Source: JAFAGX01 sp035623255 | GTDB lineage: Bacteria > Acidobacteriota > Terriglobia > Terriglobales > Acidobacteriaceae | Reading direction: 5' to 3' | Length of the DNA stretch: 64,000 bases | Assembly (NCBI GenBank): GCA_035623255.1 | Contig: DASPTU010000112.1 | Coordinates: 10,701 to 74,700 of the forward strand | In this document: piece by piece, positions 1 to 7,543 of the stretch | Layout of the letters: every line of letters starts with the position of its first letter | Numbering within the stretch: the first letter of the stretch is position 1 | Made by a program: the position numbers and the translations under genes | Notes under the pieces: generated by a model | What the model was told of the DNA's origin: nothing | What the model saw: the letters and a program-made list of their open reading frames with translations, nothing else | The model's database searches: none

Positions 1-474
1 AAGAAGCTGAATTTACCGAATCTCACGGTGGTTTCGCCTGATGCGGGTGGTGTGGAGCGTGCGCGGTTTTTCGCGAAGAAGATGGATTCTGCGCTGGCGA
101 TCGTGGACAAGCGCCGTGTGGATGTGAATGTCGCCGAGGTCATGCACGTGATCGGTGATGTGCACGACCGAACTTGTCTGGTCATTGATGACCTGATCGA
201 CACGGCGGGTACTCTGGTGAAGACCGCGAATGCGCTGATCGAGAACGGGGCGACGGCGATTTATGCCTGTGCCTCTCATGCGGTGTTGTCCGGGCCGGCC
301 GTCGAGAACATTTCTAAATCGTGTATTCGGGAAGTTGTGGTCACCAACACGATTCCGCTGAACGAAGAGGCAAAAAGAGAGCCTAAGATCAAAGTTTTGA
401 CGATAGCTGGTTTAATCGGACGCGCCATTCAATCGATCCACGAAGAAACGTCCGTCAGCAAATTATTCATGTAG
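1..474 (+). CDS. prs: Ribose-phosphate pyrophosphokinase, C-terminal part (5' end outside window)
   Basis: This is the last 157 residues of PRPP synthetase, which makes phosphoribosyl pyrophosphate from ribose 5-phosphate and ATP for nucleotide, histidine and tryptophan synthesis. The reading frame is open from base 1, so the start lies upstream. Visible family motifs are the SPDAGGVERA segment near the window start and the PRPP-binding loop DDLIDTAGT, followed by the usual ACASHAVLSGPA stretch. The gene ends with TAG 12 bases before rplY. This prs-rplY-pth order is common in bacteria and supports the call. Only the catalytic C-terminal domain can be judged. Confidence 0.96.
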   Translation, partial: KKLNLPNLTVVSPDAGGVERARFFAKKMDSALAIVDKRRVDVNVAEVMHVIGDVHDRTCLVIDDLIDTAGTLVKTANALIENGATAIYACASHAVLSGPAVENISKSCIREVVVTNTIPLNEEAKREPKIKVLTIAGLIGRAIQSIHEETSVSKLFM

Positions 475-486
475 ATAGGACTTGGT

Positions 487-1212
487 ATGGCAATTGCAAC
501 TGAAAGCAACATATTGGAAGCGCAGGCGCGAACAGCAGGAGACAAGAACGACGCTCGCCGCGTGCGCCGCGCGGGCAAGATTCCTGCGGTGGTGTATGGC
601 GCCGGCAAGGGATCGCGCTCGGTGAGCGTTGATCCCCGGCAGGTTTCACGCATTCTTCATTCGCAAACCGGTTACAACACGATTTTTGATCTCACGCTTG
701 ATGGTGAGCACACCAAAGCGATGATTGTGGATTGGCAATATGAGCCCATCAAAGGCGCTCTGCTGCATATCGACCTCAAGCGCATCGCCATGCACGAAAA
801 ACTACACGTCAAAGTGCCCATTGTGCTGAAGGGCGAACCCGCGGGCGTGAAACAGCAAGGCGGGATTCTGGAGCAGATCAGCCGCGAAGTCGAGGTCGAG
901 TGTTTGCCGGAGGATATCCCGGCCTCGATCGAAGCGGATGTAACCGATCTGGTATTCGGGAAGGTCATGCGCATCGCCGACTTGAAGCACATTGACAAGG
1001 TGAAATTCCTGTCGGATCCGAATCAGCCGGTCGCGCACATAATCTCCGTGAAAGAAGAAGCGGCGCCAACTCCAGAAGCAGTGGCGGCCGAAGCGGCGGC
1101 GGCACCAGCCGAACCCGAGGTCATCAAGAAGGGCAAACAGGAGACCGAAGAAGAGGGAGCGGAGGCTGCTGCGGAGAAGCCCGAGAAGGCAGAGAAGAAG
1201 GAAAAGAAGTGA
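487..1212 (+). CDS. rplY: 50S ribosomal protein L25/TL5/Ctc
   Basis: L25-family protein that binds 5S rRNA in the large ribosomal subunit. The 241 residues hold an N-terminal L25 beta-barrel (about 1-95, with RRAGKIPAVVYG) and a C-terminal TL5 domain (about 100-185), so it is the long Ctc form and not the short E. coli form. The last 50 or so residues are a low-complexity tail rich in Ala, Glu and Lys that is probably disordered. It lies 12 bases after prs and before pth, the usual neighbour. The ATG follows a short AG-rich leader (TAGATAGGACTTGGT). Confidence 0.96.
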   Translation: MAIATESNILEAQARTAGDKNDARRVRRAGKIPAVVYGAGKGSRSVSVDPRQVSRILHSQTGYNTIFDLTLDGEHTKAMIVDWQYEPIKGALLHIDLKRIAMHEKLHVKVPIVLKGEPAGVKQQGGILEQISREVEVECLPEDIPASIEADVTDLVFGKVMRIADLKHIDKVKFLSDPNQPVAHIISVKEEAAPTPEAVAAEAAAAPAEPEVIKKGKQETEEEGAEAAAEKPEKAEKKEKK

Positions 1213-1309
1213 GTTCGTTCGCTGCCGGTCCGTTTCCATGTCGTTTTTGGCGGGCCGGTGGCGATCAGGCGTTGGGAGCCAGGAGCTAGCTAAAGAGCTA
1301 AGCGCGCGC

Positions 1310-1894
1310 GTGAAGCTGATCGTAGGTCTCGGCAATCCCGGAATCGATTACCAATTCACGCCGCACAATCTGGGCTTTCTTGCAGTTGATCGCATAGCCG
1401 AACAGTGCGGGGTTGAAATCAGGAACCGTCAGTGCCGCGCGCTGACAGCTCGAGCGACAATCGGCTCGGAAGCGGCTTTGCTGGCCAAGCCGGAAACATT
1501 CATGAACCTCAGCGGGCTCTCGGTGCGCGAGCTTGTAGCCGAGCACAAAGTTGATCCGGCGGCCGATTTGATTGTCCTCCAGGACGAGCTCGATTTTCCG
1601 CTCGGGACGCTCCGGCTGCATCGCAACCGGAGCTCGGCCGGGCATAACGGCATCGAGTCTCTGATCGGGGCTTTAGGTACACAGGATTTCCTGCGAATCC
1701 GTATGGGCGTAGCGCCGGAGCGCAAAGTTGAGGACGGGATGAGCTACTTGCTTTCCCCGTTGCGCAAAGCTCAGCTCAAGATCGTGGATGGAATGCTGGA
1801 CATCGCGGTCGATGCGGTGAAGGTGATCTTGACCGAAGGTGAGGCGGCGGCGATGAACCGCTGCAATCGCAAGGCGGAAGACGAAAAAGATTAG
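1310..1894 (+). CDS. pth: Peptidyl-tRNA hydrolase
   Basis: Cleaves peptidyl-tRNA released from stalled ribosomes and recycles the tRNA. The product begins KLIVGLGNPG, then shows the PHNLGF segment with the catalytic His, KPETFMNLSG and the SSAGHNGIESLI loop, all typical of bacterial Pth. I chose the GTG at 1310 because it gives 194 residues and aligns the conserved N-terminus with the start. The ATG at 1238 in the same frame would add 24 non-conserved residues and has no visible ribosome site. The site before the GTG is also weak (AAAGAG at 1292), so the start is less certain than the gene. It lies between rplY and rpsF. Confidence 0.95.
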   Translation: MKLIVGLGNPGIDYQFTPHNLGFLAVDRIAEQCGVEIRNRQCRALTARATIGSEAALLAKPETFMNLSGLSVRELVAEHKVDPAADLIVLQDELDFPLGTLRLHRNRSSAGHNGIESLIGALGTQDFLRIRMGVAPERKVEDGMSYLLSPLRKAQLKIVDGMLDIAVDAVKVILTEGEAAAMNRCNRKAEDEKD

Positions 1895-1912
1895 TTAGTG
1901 GATGGAGAGGAA

Positions 1913-2311
1913 ATGAATCGCACTTACGAACTTATGTTCATTGTTCGTCCCGATATGGCGGAAGAGGATCAGGACAAGCTGATTTCCACCCTGGAATCGG
2001 TCGTCACTTCGTCATCGGGACAAGTCAAGAATGTGGAGCGGATGGGAAAGCGCCGTCTGGCTTACAAAGTCCGCAAATTCCACGATGGCATTTACATCCT
2101 GCTCACGCTGGAAGGAAGCGGCAGCGTGATCCACGAACTCGAGCGCCGGTTGCGGGTTACCGAGCCGGTGATCAAGTTTCTGACGGTACGCATCGACGAG
2201 GAGCAGAAGCGTCTGGACAAGATCAAGGCCATACGGGATGCGCGCCGTAAGACTTCGGTTGCGGCCCCCGCGGCGGAGCCGACGTCCGAGACGCCGGCAG
2301 CAACGGCCTGA
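1913..2311 (+). CDS. rpsF: 30S ribosomal protein S6
   Basis: S6 binds the central domain of 16S rRNA together with S18. The 132-residue product begins NRTYELMFIVRPD and contains the conserved KRRLAYKVRK segment. A low-complexity Ala/Pro/Thr tail ends the protein. The ATG at 1913 is set by a strong ribosome site, GGAGAGG at 1904-1910. An in-frame GTG at 1898 would swallow that site, so I reject it. The gene follows pth by 18 bases and precedes rpsR, matching the S6-S18-L9 operon seen in many bacteria. Confidence 0.97.
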   Translation: MNRTYELMFIVRPDMAEEDQDKLISTLESVVTSSSGQVKNVERMGKRRLAYKVRKFHDGIYILLTLEGSGSVIHELERRLRVTEPVIKFLTVRIDEEQKRLDKIKAIRDARRKTSVAAPAAEPTSETPAATA

Positions 2312-2357
2312 GCGAACGGCTCAATCCGGGTGATCAATTTTCGATTTGAGGAGCATC

Positions 2358-2720
2358 ATGGCTGACGAGACCAGACCAACAACAGCACCAAGCACCGAGG
2401 CGGCCCCGACTAGCGAGCGCCCAGATCGCGGAGAGCGACGCCCTCCACGCAGTGGGCCAGGAGGTCCCGGAGGCCGGGGCGAAGGTCCCGGTGGGCGCAA
2501 GTATTTCCGGCGCAAGAAAGTCTGCAAGTTTTGCGTCGAGAAGATTGAAGCCATTAACTACAAAGACATCCGCCTGCTGGCACAATTTGTAGCGGAAAGC
2601 GGCAAGATCGTACCGCGACGTCTTAGCGGCGTCTGCACCCCTCACCAGCGACGGCTGTCGTCTGCGATCAAGCAGGCACGCAACATTGCTCTGCTGCCGT
2701 TTGCCGGGCGCGCTTCTTAG
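2358..2720 (+). CDS. rpsR: 30S ribosomal protein S18, zinc-binding type with N-terminal extension
   Basis: S18 pairs with S6 on the 30S platform. The conserved core covers the last 75 residues or so (KKVCKFCVEKIEAINYKD, then RRLSGVCTPHQRRL). It keeps the CxxC pair and a later Cys-x2-His, which suggests a zinc-binding (C+) S18; zinc binding itself is inferred. The first 45 residues are a Pro/Gly/Arg-rich extension absent from short S18 proteins. The ATG at 2358 has the ribosome site GAGGAG at 2348-2353. A TTG at 2346 overlaps that site and is unlikely to be used. The total length is 120 residues. Confidence 0.96.
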   Translation: MADETRPTTAPSTEAAPTSERPDRGERRPPRSGPGGPGGRGEGPGGRKYFRRKKVCKFCVEKIEAINYKDIRLLAQFVAESGKIVPRRLSGVCTPHQRRLSSAIKQARNIALLPFAGRAS

Positions 2721-2815
2721 GTCTAGCCATCGAAGGTGCACGGCGAACCTACAAGTCCGAGTTACCGCATGTCCAAGGTGCGGCGGCTCATAACATCTGA
2801 ACGGGAGTCATTTTC

Positions 2816-3268
2816 ATGGAAGTCATTCTTAAAGAAGACGTAGCCAAGCTTGGGTCACGGGGCGATGTGGTGAGAGTCGCGGAGGGATACGGCCGCAACT
2901 ATCTTCTGCCCCGGAAGCTCGCCATCGAAGCCTCTGCCAGTAACAAAGCGGTGATTGAGCAGATGAAAGCGGCCGCCGTACGCCGCACAGCCAAAGAAAA
3001 GGCGCAGGCGGAAGAACTGGCAAAGCAGTTCGAAGGCTTGTCGGTAAGCTTCCAGCGACGGTCGGGGGAGCACGATCAGCTCTTTGGCTCCGTTACTTCC
3101 GGTGATATCGCAGAAGCGCTCGAGAAGAAGAGTTTCAACGTGGACCGCCGCAAGGTGCAGCTGCATGAACCCCTTAAGACGCTGGGTGAATTCACGGTGC
3201 CGATCAAGCTGCACAAGGACGTGACCACCCATCTGAAGGTATTGATCGAGAAAGACACCGCAGAGTAA
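2816..3268 (+). CDS. rplI: 50S ribosomal protein L9
   Basis: L9 binds 23S rRNA near the base of the L1 stalk. The 150-residue product has the classic N-terminal domain (EVILKEDVAKLGSRGD, then GYGRNYLLPRKLA), a long connecting helix and the C-terminal domain with LFGSVTSGDIAEAL. Length and order are normal for the family. The ribosome site GGGAG at 2803-2807 precedes the ATG. It closes the rpsF-rpsR-rplI group. A stem-loop lies 8 bases after its stop. Confidence 0.97.
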   Translation: MEVILKEDVAKLGSRGDVVRVAEGYGRNYLLPRKLAIEASASNKAVIEQMKAAAVRRTAKEKAQAEELAKQFEGLSVSFQRRSGEHDQLFGSVTSGDIAEALEKKSFNVDRRKVQLHEPLKTLGEFTVPIKLHKDVTTHLKVLIEKDTAE

Positions 3269-3275
3269 GAGTCCG

Positions 3276-3303
3276 GGGCAGAGCGCCATCCACAGCTCTG
3301 TCC
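3276..3303 (+). terminator. Possible stem-loop terminator after rplI
   Basis: A 9-bp stem (GGGCAGAGC with GCTCTGTCC, one G-U pair) and a 10-base loop begin 8 bases after the rplI stop. No T-run follows, so an intrinsic terminator is possible but not shown. An mRNA-stabilising hairpin would look the same. Confidence 0.35.
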
Positions 3304-3597
3304 GCAGCGTGGCCATCGTTCCAAACCGGACCGCAGCTAAGAACCGTGTGCTGCGGGAGTTACGTGCTTGCCCGCCTTCTGATCGGCCATAATTTTGCTC
3401 ACGGTTCTCATCCTGAAACGTCCATAGCTATGCAACCGGGAAGAAACGAGAGAGAGGCCCGGTTCAGTCGAGGACCCAGATCCGCTATGCCGGCCGATGC
3501 GTGGGCTGTACCATTTACGGTTGGCACATGTTCCCGTCGGGAAGTAGGACCGGAACCAGAAACTAGCCGCACCCAGGATTCCCCTTCTCGGGAGCTT
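3304..3597 (+). other. Gene-poor stretch between rplI and the first ECF sigma gene
   Basis: From the rplI stop to the sigma start there are 329 bases without a convincing gene. The sigma reading frame stays open back to 3346, but the upstream translation shows no conserved sequence. A weak -35/-10-like pair (TTGCCC near 3367 and TAATTT about 16 bases on) could be the sigma promoter. I see no repeat or RNA gene here. Confidence 0.4.
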
Positions 3598-4194
3598 ATG
3601 GCTGGTCGCAGTCTAGGCCGAATCGATGACACTTTACTGGTCCGCGAAGCCCAGCGTGGCAATCGCGCTGCCTTCGAGGAACTGGTACGGCATTATGATC
3701 AGGCAGTGCTGCGACTCGCCATGCATCTCACCGGTTCGGAACATGAGGCGCAGGACATTTATCAGGAAGCGTTTCTCAAGGCCTATCGGAACGTCGGCAA
3801 TTTCCGCTTCGAATGCTCCTTTTACACCTGGATTTACCGCATCGTGACCAACCTGTGTCTGGATCACTTGCGGAAAAAGCAGGTGCGAAGGGAAGAAGCT
3901 CCGGTCGCGACAGATGCCAGCGGCGAGCAGTACGATGTGCTGGATCGGGTCGCGGATGGCCGGGCGGGAGCGAATCCGGAACGAGATCTGATGAGCCGCG
4001 AGCTCGCCGGCAGGATCAACCGGGCGCTGGAAAAACTCACTCCTCGTGAGCGGATGGTTTTCGAACTGAAGCACTATCACGGTCTGAAATTGCGAACCGT
4101 GGGGGAAGTGCTTAACACTACCGAAGAGACTGCGAAGAATACTTTATTTCGCGCCACGCAGAAATTACGTGGCGCGCTGGCGGACATGAGATGA
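3598..4194 (+). CDS. RNA polymerase ECF sigma factor (sigma-70 family, SigW-like)
   Basis: Alternative sigma factor that directs RNA polymerase to its own promoters. Region 2 is seen as AFEELVRHYDQAVLRLA with the DIYQEAFLKAY and FYTWIYRIVTNLCLDHLR motifs (about residues 25-90). Region 4 is LTPRERMVFELKHYHGLKLR with its helix-turn-helix (about 140-195). I chose the ATG at 3598 (198 residues, GGAG at 3591) because homology begins there. The anti-sigma gene starts 57 bases after the stop, and two secreted proteins follow. A close paralogue lies at 41384-42013. Regulation by the next gene is inferred from the arrangement. Confidence 0.94.
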   Translation: MAGRSLGRIDDTLLVREAQRGNRAAFEELVRHYDQAVLRLAMHLTGSEHEAQDIYQEAFLKAYRNVGNFRFECSFYTWIYRIVTNLCLDHLRKKQVRREEAPVATDASGEQYDVLDRVADGRAGANPERDLMSRELAGRINRALEKLTPRERMVFELKHYHGLKLRTVGEVLNTTEETAKNTLFRATQKLRGALADMR

Positions 4195-4251
4195 CATGGC
4201 TACAGAACTTTATTTCCGATGGTGGCCGCCGCTATCCAAGAAGGTGCAATT

Positions 4252-5190
4252 ATGAAGTGTGAGTGGGTCAAAGAAAATATCCTGCTGTACGTTTACAACG
4301 AGCTGGCCGATGATGCCCGCTATGAACTGGAGCAGCATCTGGCGCGCTGCACTGACTGCACCGCGGAATTGAAATCGACTCGCAAGTTTCATGCAGTGCT
4401 TTCCGAGTTGCCGGTCGAGGAGCCGACACCCAACCTGGTCACGGCATCCCGTATGCGGCTGCAGGAGTCGTTGGAGACCACGAGACAGGGGACGTTCTGG
4501 CATAGGTTGATATTCGACCCCGGTGCATGGTTGCGGCAAATTCGTTTTTCGCCCGCGTTGGCAACGGTTCTTTTCATCTTCGGCTTTGCGGCCGGCATTG
4601 GGGCCACCTACAGAGTCTTTGGCAGTGCTGGCAGCGTGAGCTCAATCGTGCCAAGCACGGCTCCTCAACCGGCACAGGCCTCCATCGCCGGCATCCGATC
4701 GGTCACACAGGAGCCCGGTTCAGACAAAATCAGCATAAAATACGACACGGTTTCTACCCAGGAAACGCAAGGTTCACTTAATGATCAGCGCATTCAGCAG
4801 TTGCTTCTCTTTGCCGCACGAAACAACTACAACTCGGGAGTGCGGATGGATTCCGTGGACCTGCTCACACAGCAACCGAATGACACACACGTTCGGGAGG
4901 CGCTGATCTATGCTTTGCGCTACGACTCGAATCCTGGGGTACGTCTTAAGGCGCTTGATGGTCTGGGTGGTTATGTGAAAACCGATTCTCGCGTCCGCGA
5001 TGCACTGCTGGAAGCCCTCATGAACGATGCCAACCCTGGAGTGCGCACGCAAGCTCTGCATATGCTCGAACCAGTTCGTGCTGATAGCAGCGTGCGCGCG
5101 GTGTTACAGAGCCTGGCTGAGCACGACTCGAACCAATATATAAAGTCGCAGGCGCGCACCATGCTCGCGCAACTTCCGGAGTTCGATTGA
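4252..5190 (+). CDS. Membrane anti-sigma factor: zinc finger, one TM helix, periplasmic HEAT repeats
   Basis: Probable inhibitor of the sigma factor encoded just upstream. The cytoplasmic N-terminus has the anti-sigma zinc finger (Cys3 and His29-x3-Cys33-x2-Cys36). One membrane helix is at about residues 101-118. The outer part (about 180-312) is four HEAT-like repeats of about 34 residues, each with an RVRDALLEAL...NPGVRTQAL pattern. The ATG at 4252 follows AAGAAGGTG; the upstream in-frame ATG at 4219 lacks a site. Most anti-sigma factors have a short or unrelated outer domain, so the HEAT array stands out. It could bind the beta-helix or PDZ protein made by the next two genes; that is inference. 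Confidence 0.88.
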   Translation: MKCEWVKENILLYVYNELADDARYELEQHLARCTDCTAELKSTRKFHAVLSELPVEEPTPNLVTASRMRLQESLETTRQGTFWHRLIFDPGAWLRQIRFSPALATVLFIFGFAAGIGATYRVFGSAGSVSSIVPSTAPQPAQASIAGIRSVTQEPGSDKISIKYDTVSTQETQGSLNDQRIQQLLLFAARNNYNSGVRMDSVDLLTQQPNDTHVREALIYALRYDSNPGVRLKALDGLGGYVKTDSRVRDALLEALMNDANPGVRTQALHMLEPVRADSSVRAVLQSLAEHDSNQYIKSQARTMLAQLPEFD

Positions 5191-5254
5191 GTCATGACGG
5201 CGGAGTCGACGAATACAAATGTCAGGGTGAGGATGAGATTGGAGCGGAAAGATT

Positions 5255-6439
5255 TTGAAACGATTCTCTAAAGCGATTGCAGTTTTGTTTCTGACACTGC
5301 CCCTCGCCCTCGCGCAACAGGGCCGGATTTATGGCGACGGGGGAAACTGGACGCAAGAAATTACCGGGTCCCTTGCCGCTGCCAGGAATCTCAGGGTGAA
5401 GGTAGATGTAGGGTCAGTCAAGGTTACCGGTGGCTCCCAGTCAAGCATTGATTACACGATTCGCAACCATTCTTACAGCGGTTCGGAGGATAAGGCCCGC
5501 CGGGAGTTCGAAAACTACAAGATCAACACATATGTTCGGGGAGATACCGCATGGATCGTGGCCGACTGGGACGGAGGCCGAGCCCATCGGTTTTCCGGGG
5601 AATTCAATATCAGCGTGCCGCGAAATATGGACGAGGTAAAGATTGAAACGGAAGGCGGCAGTATCTCCTCCACCGGCATTGCCGGACGGGTTGAAGCGGA
5701 GAGCGGCGGCGGAAACATCCGCTTCGACGACATTGGCGGCTCCATAAATGCGGAGACGGGCGGCGGTAGCATTGAAGTAGGGACGGTGGCCTCCGAGGTC
5801 AACCTGCACACCGGCGGCGGATCAATCAAGGTCAACTCCGCAAAGGGGAAGATTGTCGCCGAGAGCGGCGGTGGCAATGTGACCGTGGTATCTGGCGCGC
5901 AAGGCGCTGAACTTGGAACCGGTGGCGGCAGCATTCACGTGGATCGTTGTGATGGTCGAGTGAAAGCCAGCACGGGAGGCGGAAGCATCGATCTGGGAGA
6001 CATCGCAGGCCCAGCCGAAATTTCGACCGGTGGCGGCAGCATCCGCCTGAATTCGGCCAAAGGTCCGGTACGCGCCGAGACTGGAGGGGGAACCATCGAA
6101 CTGTGGGGCGTGCCTTCAGCCCGCGCTGAAACCGGCGCCGGCGGAATCGAAGCCAAATTCGTTCCCTCAAGTGAAAAAAGCGATTCCTCGCTCGAAACCT
6201 CAGCCGGCGATATCACCGTTTATCTGGTTTCAAACGTGAACCTCAGCATTCGAGCTTCGATCGAAGTGGCGAATGGGCATAGTATTCGTTCGGATTTTCC
6301 GGAAATTAGAGTCACGACAGAAGGCGGCGACTACGGTCCCAAAACGGTGACGGCGGAAGGCAGCCTGAACGGGGGCGGGCCTGTACTGAAGGTGCAAACG
6401 ATGACGGGGGACATTTCATTTCGTCGTGCCGGTCAGTAG
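5255..6439 (+). CDS. Secreted DUF4097-like beta-helix protein with Gly-rich repeats
   Basis: The 394-residue product begins with a clear signal peptide ending near LALAQQ. The middle (about 125-305) is about ten copies of a 17-19-residue unit with a GGGSI core, the pattern of a DUF4097/adhesin-type beta-helix in which each copy forms one turn. No enzyme motif is visible. The start is a TTG at 5255 preceded by GGAG at 5241. An ATG would have to lie inside the signal peptide. It is the third gene of the sigma/anti-sigma operon and is followed by the PDZ protein after 18 bases. Its location is probably periplasm or cell surface. Its role is unknown; sensing or envelope scaffolding is a guess from context. 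Confidence 0.82.
   Translation: MKRFSKAIAVLFLTLPLALAQQGRIYGDGGNWTQEITGSLAAARNLRVKVDVGSVKVTGGSQSSIDYTIRNHSYSGSEDKARREFENYKINTYVRGDTAWIVADWDGGRAHRFSGEFNISVPRNMDEVKIETEGGSISSTGIAGRVEAESGGGNIRFDDIGGSINAETGGGSIEVGTVASEVNLHTGGGSIKVNSAKGKIVAESGGGNVTVVSGAQGAELGTGGGSIHVDRCDGRVKASTGGGSIDLGDIAGPAEISTGGGSIRLNSAKGPVRAETGGGTIELWGVPSARAETGAGGIEAKFVPSSEKSDSSLETSAGDITVYLVSNVNLSIRASIEVANGHSIRSDFPEIRVTTEGGDYGPKTVTAEGSLNGGGPVLKVQTMTGDISFRRAGQ
5645..6155 (+). repeat. Tandem GGGSI-type coding repeats
   Basis: About ten imperfect repeats of 51-57 bases, each encoding a core like TGGGSI. Cores are near 5653, 5704, 5760, 5812, 5866, 5920, 5971, 6028, 6079 and 6130. DNA similarity is highest at the glycine codons. 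Two units share the flanking NSAKG. Such tracts can gain or lose copies. Confidence 0.75.
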
Positions 6440-6457
6440 TCAGAGTCGGGGGTGCAT

Positions 6458-7540
6458 ATGAGAGGCGAAATTCTGGTAGCGGTATTAACGCTGACCTTGT
6501 TTCCATACGCTGCGTTTGCGAATGAAACTTCGCCCCCAAGCGGTGAAGTTTACGGTTTCTCCAGCGAAGATTTCGGGGACAGTTCCTATCTGGGCGTGGA
6601 TACGCGCGACATCACACCGGACCAGCTGAGCGCCCTGCACTTGAAAGAAGAGACCGGAGTCGTGATCACCATGGTGGATCAGGATGCCCCGGCGGGAAAG
6701 GTCGGTCTCAAAGAGCAGGATGTGATCCTGACGCTTAATGGGGAGAAGGTCGTCAGTGTGGAACAGCTCCGCCGCATGATCAGGGAAACGCCGCCGGGAC
6801 GCGTAATCGAATTGGGTGTGAGTCGTAACGGCCAACCCATGACGTTCAAGGTGCAGCTTGCCGACCGAAAGAGCAGCTCGTTGCATGATTTTGGATCCAA
6901 GATGAAGGATTTCCATTTTGATATGCCAGCATTGCCGGCCATGCCCGAAATCGATGTGCCGGTATCGGTCGTGATTGTGCACTCGGCGGGGCGCAGCGGG
7001 CTGATAGTGGAAAACCTAACGTCGCAACTGGGCGATTTCTTTGGAGCTAAGAATGGTGAAGGGGTCCTGGTACGCTCAGTCGAAAAGGGAAGCCGTGCAG
7101 AGAAGGCCGGATTCCGGGCGGGCGACGTCATTGTGAAGATCAACGATGAGCCGATTCACGATGCCAGTGATTTTTCCCACGCGCTTCGCTCCCGACAGGG
7201 CACCACAGCCAGCATCAGCATTCTGCGGGACAAAAAGGAACAGAGCATTACACTCACCCTGCCGGAGCGGAGACAGTCCGGGCAAAATCGCGAAAGCTTG
7301 AACATTCCAGACTTCGAAGGTCAATGGGCCCGCATCGAACCGCAAATGGAAGAGGCCATCAACCAGCGTCTCGCCGAAATCGGGCCACAAACCGAACGGG
7401 CCATGAAAGAAGTAGAGACCCATCAGCGCGCGATTGAAAGGGCCATGCTTGAAGCGGAACGTGAACTGCGGGATCACGAGCGGGAGATCGAAAAAGCGCT
7501 GCGTCATCACCAGTGGCAACCCGGCTGCGCAGAAATCTAG
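6458..7540 (+). CDS. Secreted protein with two PDZ domains and a charged C-terminal helix
   Basis: The product has 360 residues with an N-terminal signal peptide (ends near AAFANE). PDZ domain 1 spans about 45-135 (SYLGVDTRD ... GLKEQDVILTLNG) and PDZ domain 2 about 180-270 (GFRAGDVIVKINDEPI). The last 85 residues are rich in Glu, Arg and Gln and look like a long helix or coiled coil. There is no protease domain, so it is a PDZ-only adaptor and not an HtrA. The ATG at 6458 follows GGGGGTG; the GTG at 6452 is an alternative. It is the last gene of the sigma operon, and its stop lies 3 bases from the stop of the convergent diguanylate cyclase gene. Confidence 0.85.
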   Translation: MRGEILVAVLTLTLFPYAAFANETSPPSGEVYGFSSEDFGDSSYLGVDTRDITPDQLSALHLKEETGVVITMVDQDAPAGKVGLKEQDVILTLNGEKVVSVEQLRRMIRETPPGRVIELGVSRNGQPMTFKVQLADRKSSSLHDFGSKMKDFHFDMPALPAMPEIDVPVSVVIVHSAGRSGLIVENLTSQLGDFFGAKNGEGVLVRSVEKGSRAEKAGFRAGDVIVKINDEPIHDASDFSHALRSRQGTTASISILRDKKEQSITLTLPERRQSGQNRESLNIPDFEGQWARIEPQMEEAINQRLAEIGPQTERAMKEVETHQRAIERAMLEAERELRDHEREIEKALRHHQWQPGCAEI

Positions 7541-7543
7541 CAG

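Noticed and set aside
802..1335. 177-codon minus frame over rplY and the pth leader
   Set aside because: Leu/Arg-rich translation arises from the reverse of the Lys/Glu/Ala-rich L25 tail.
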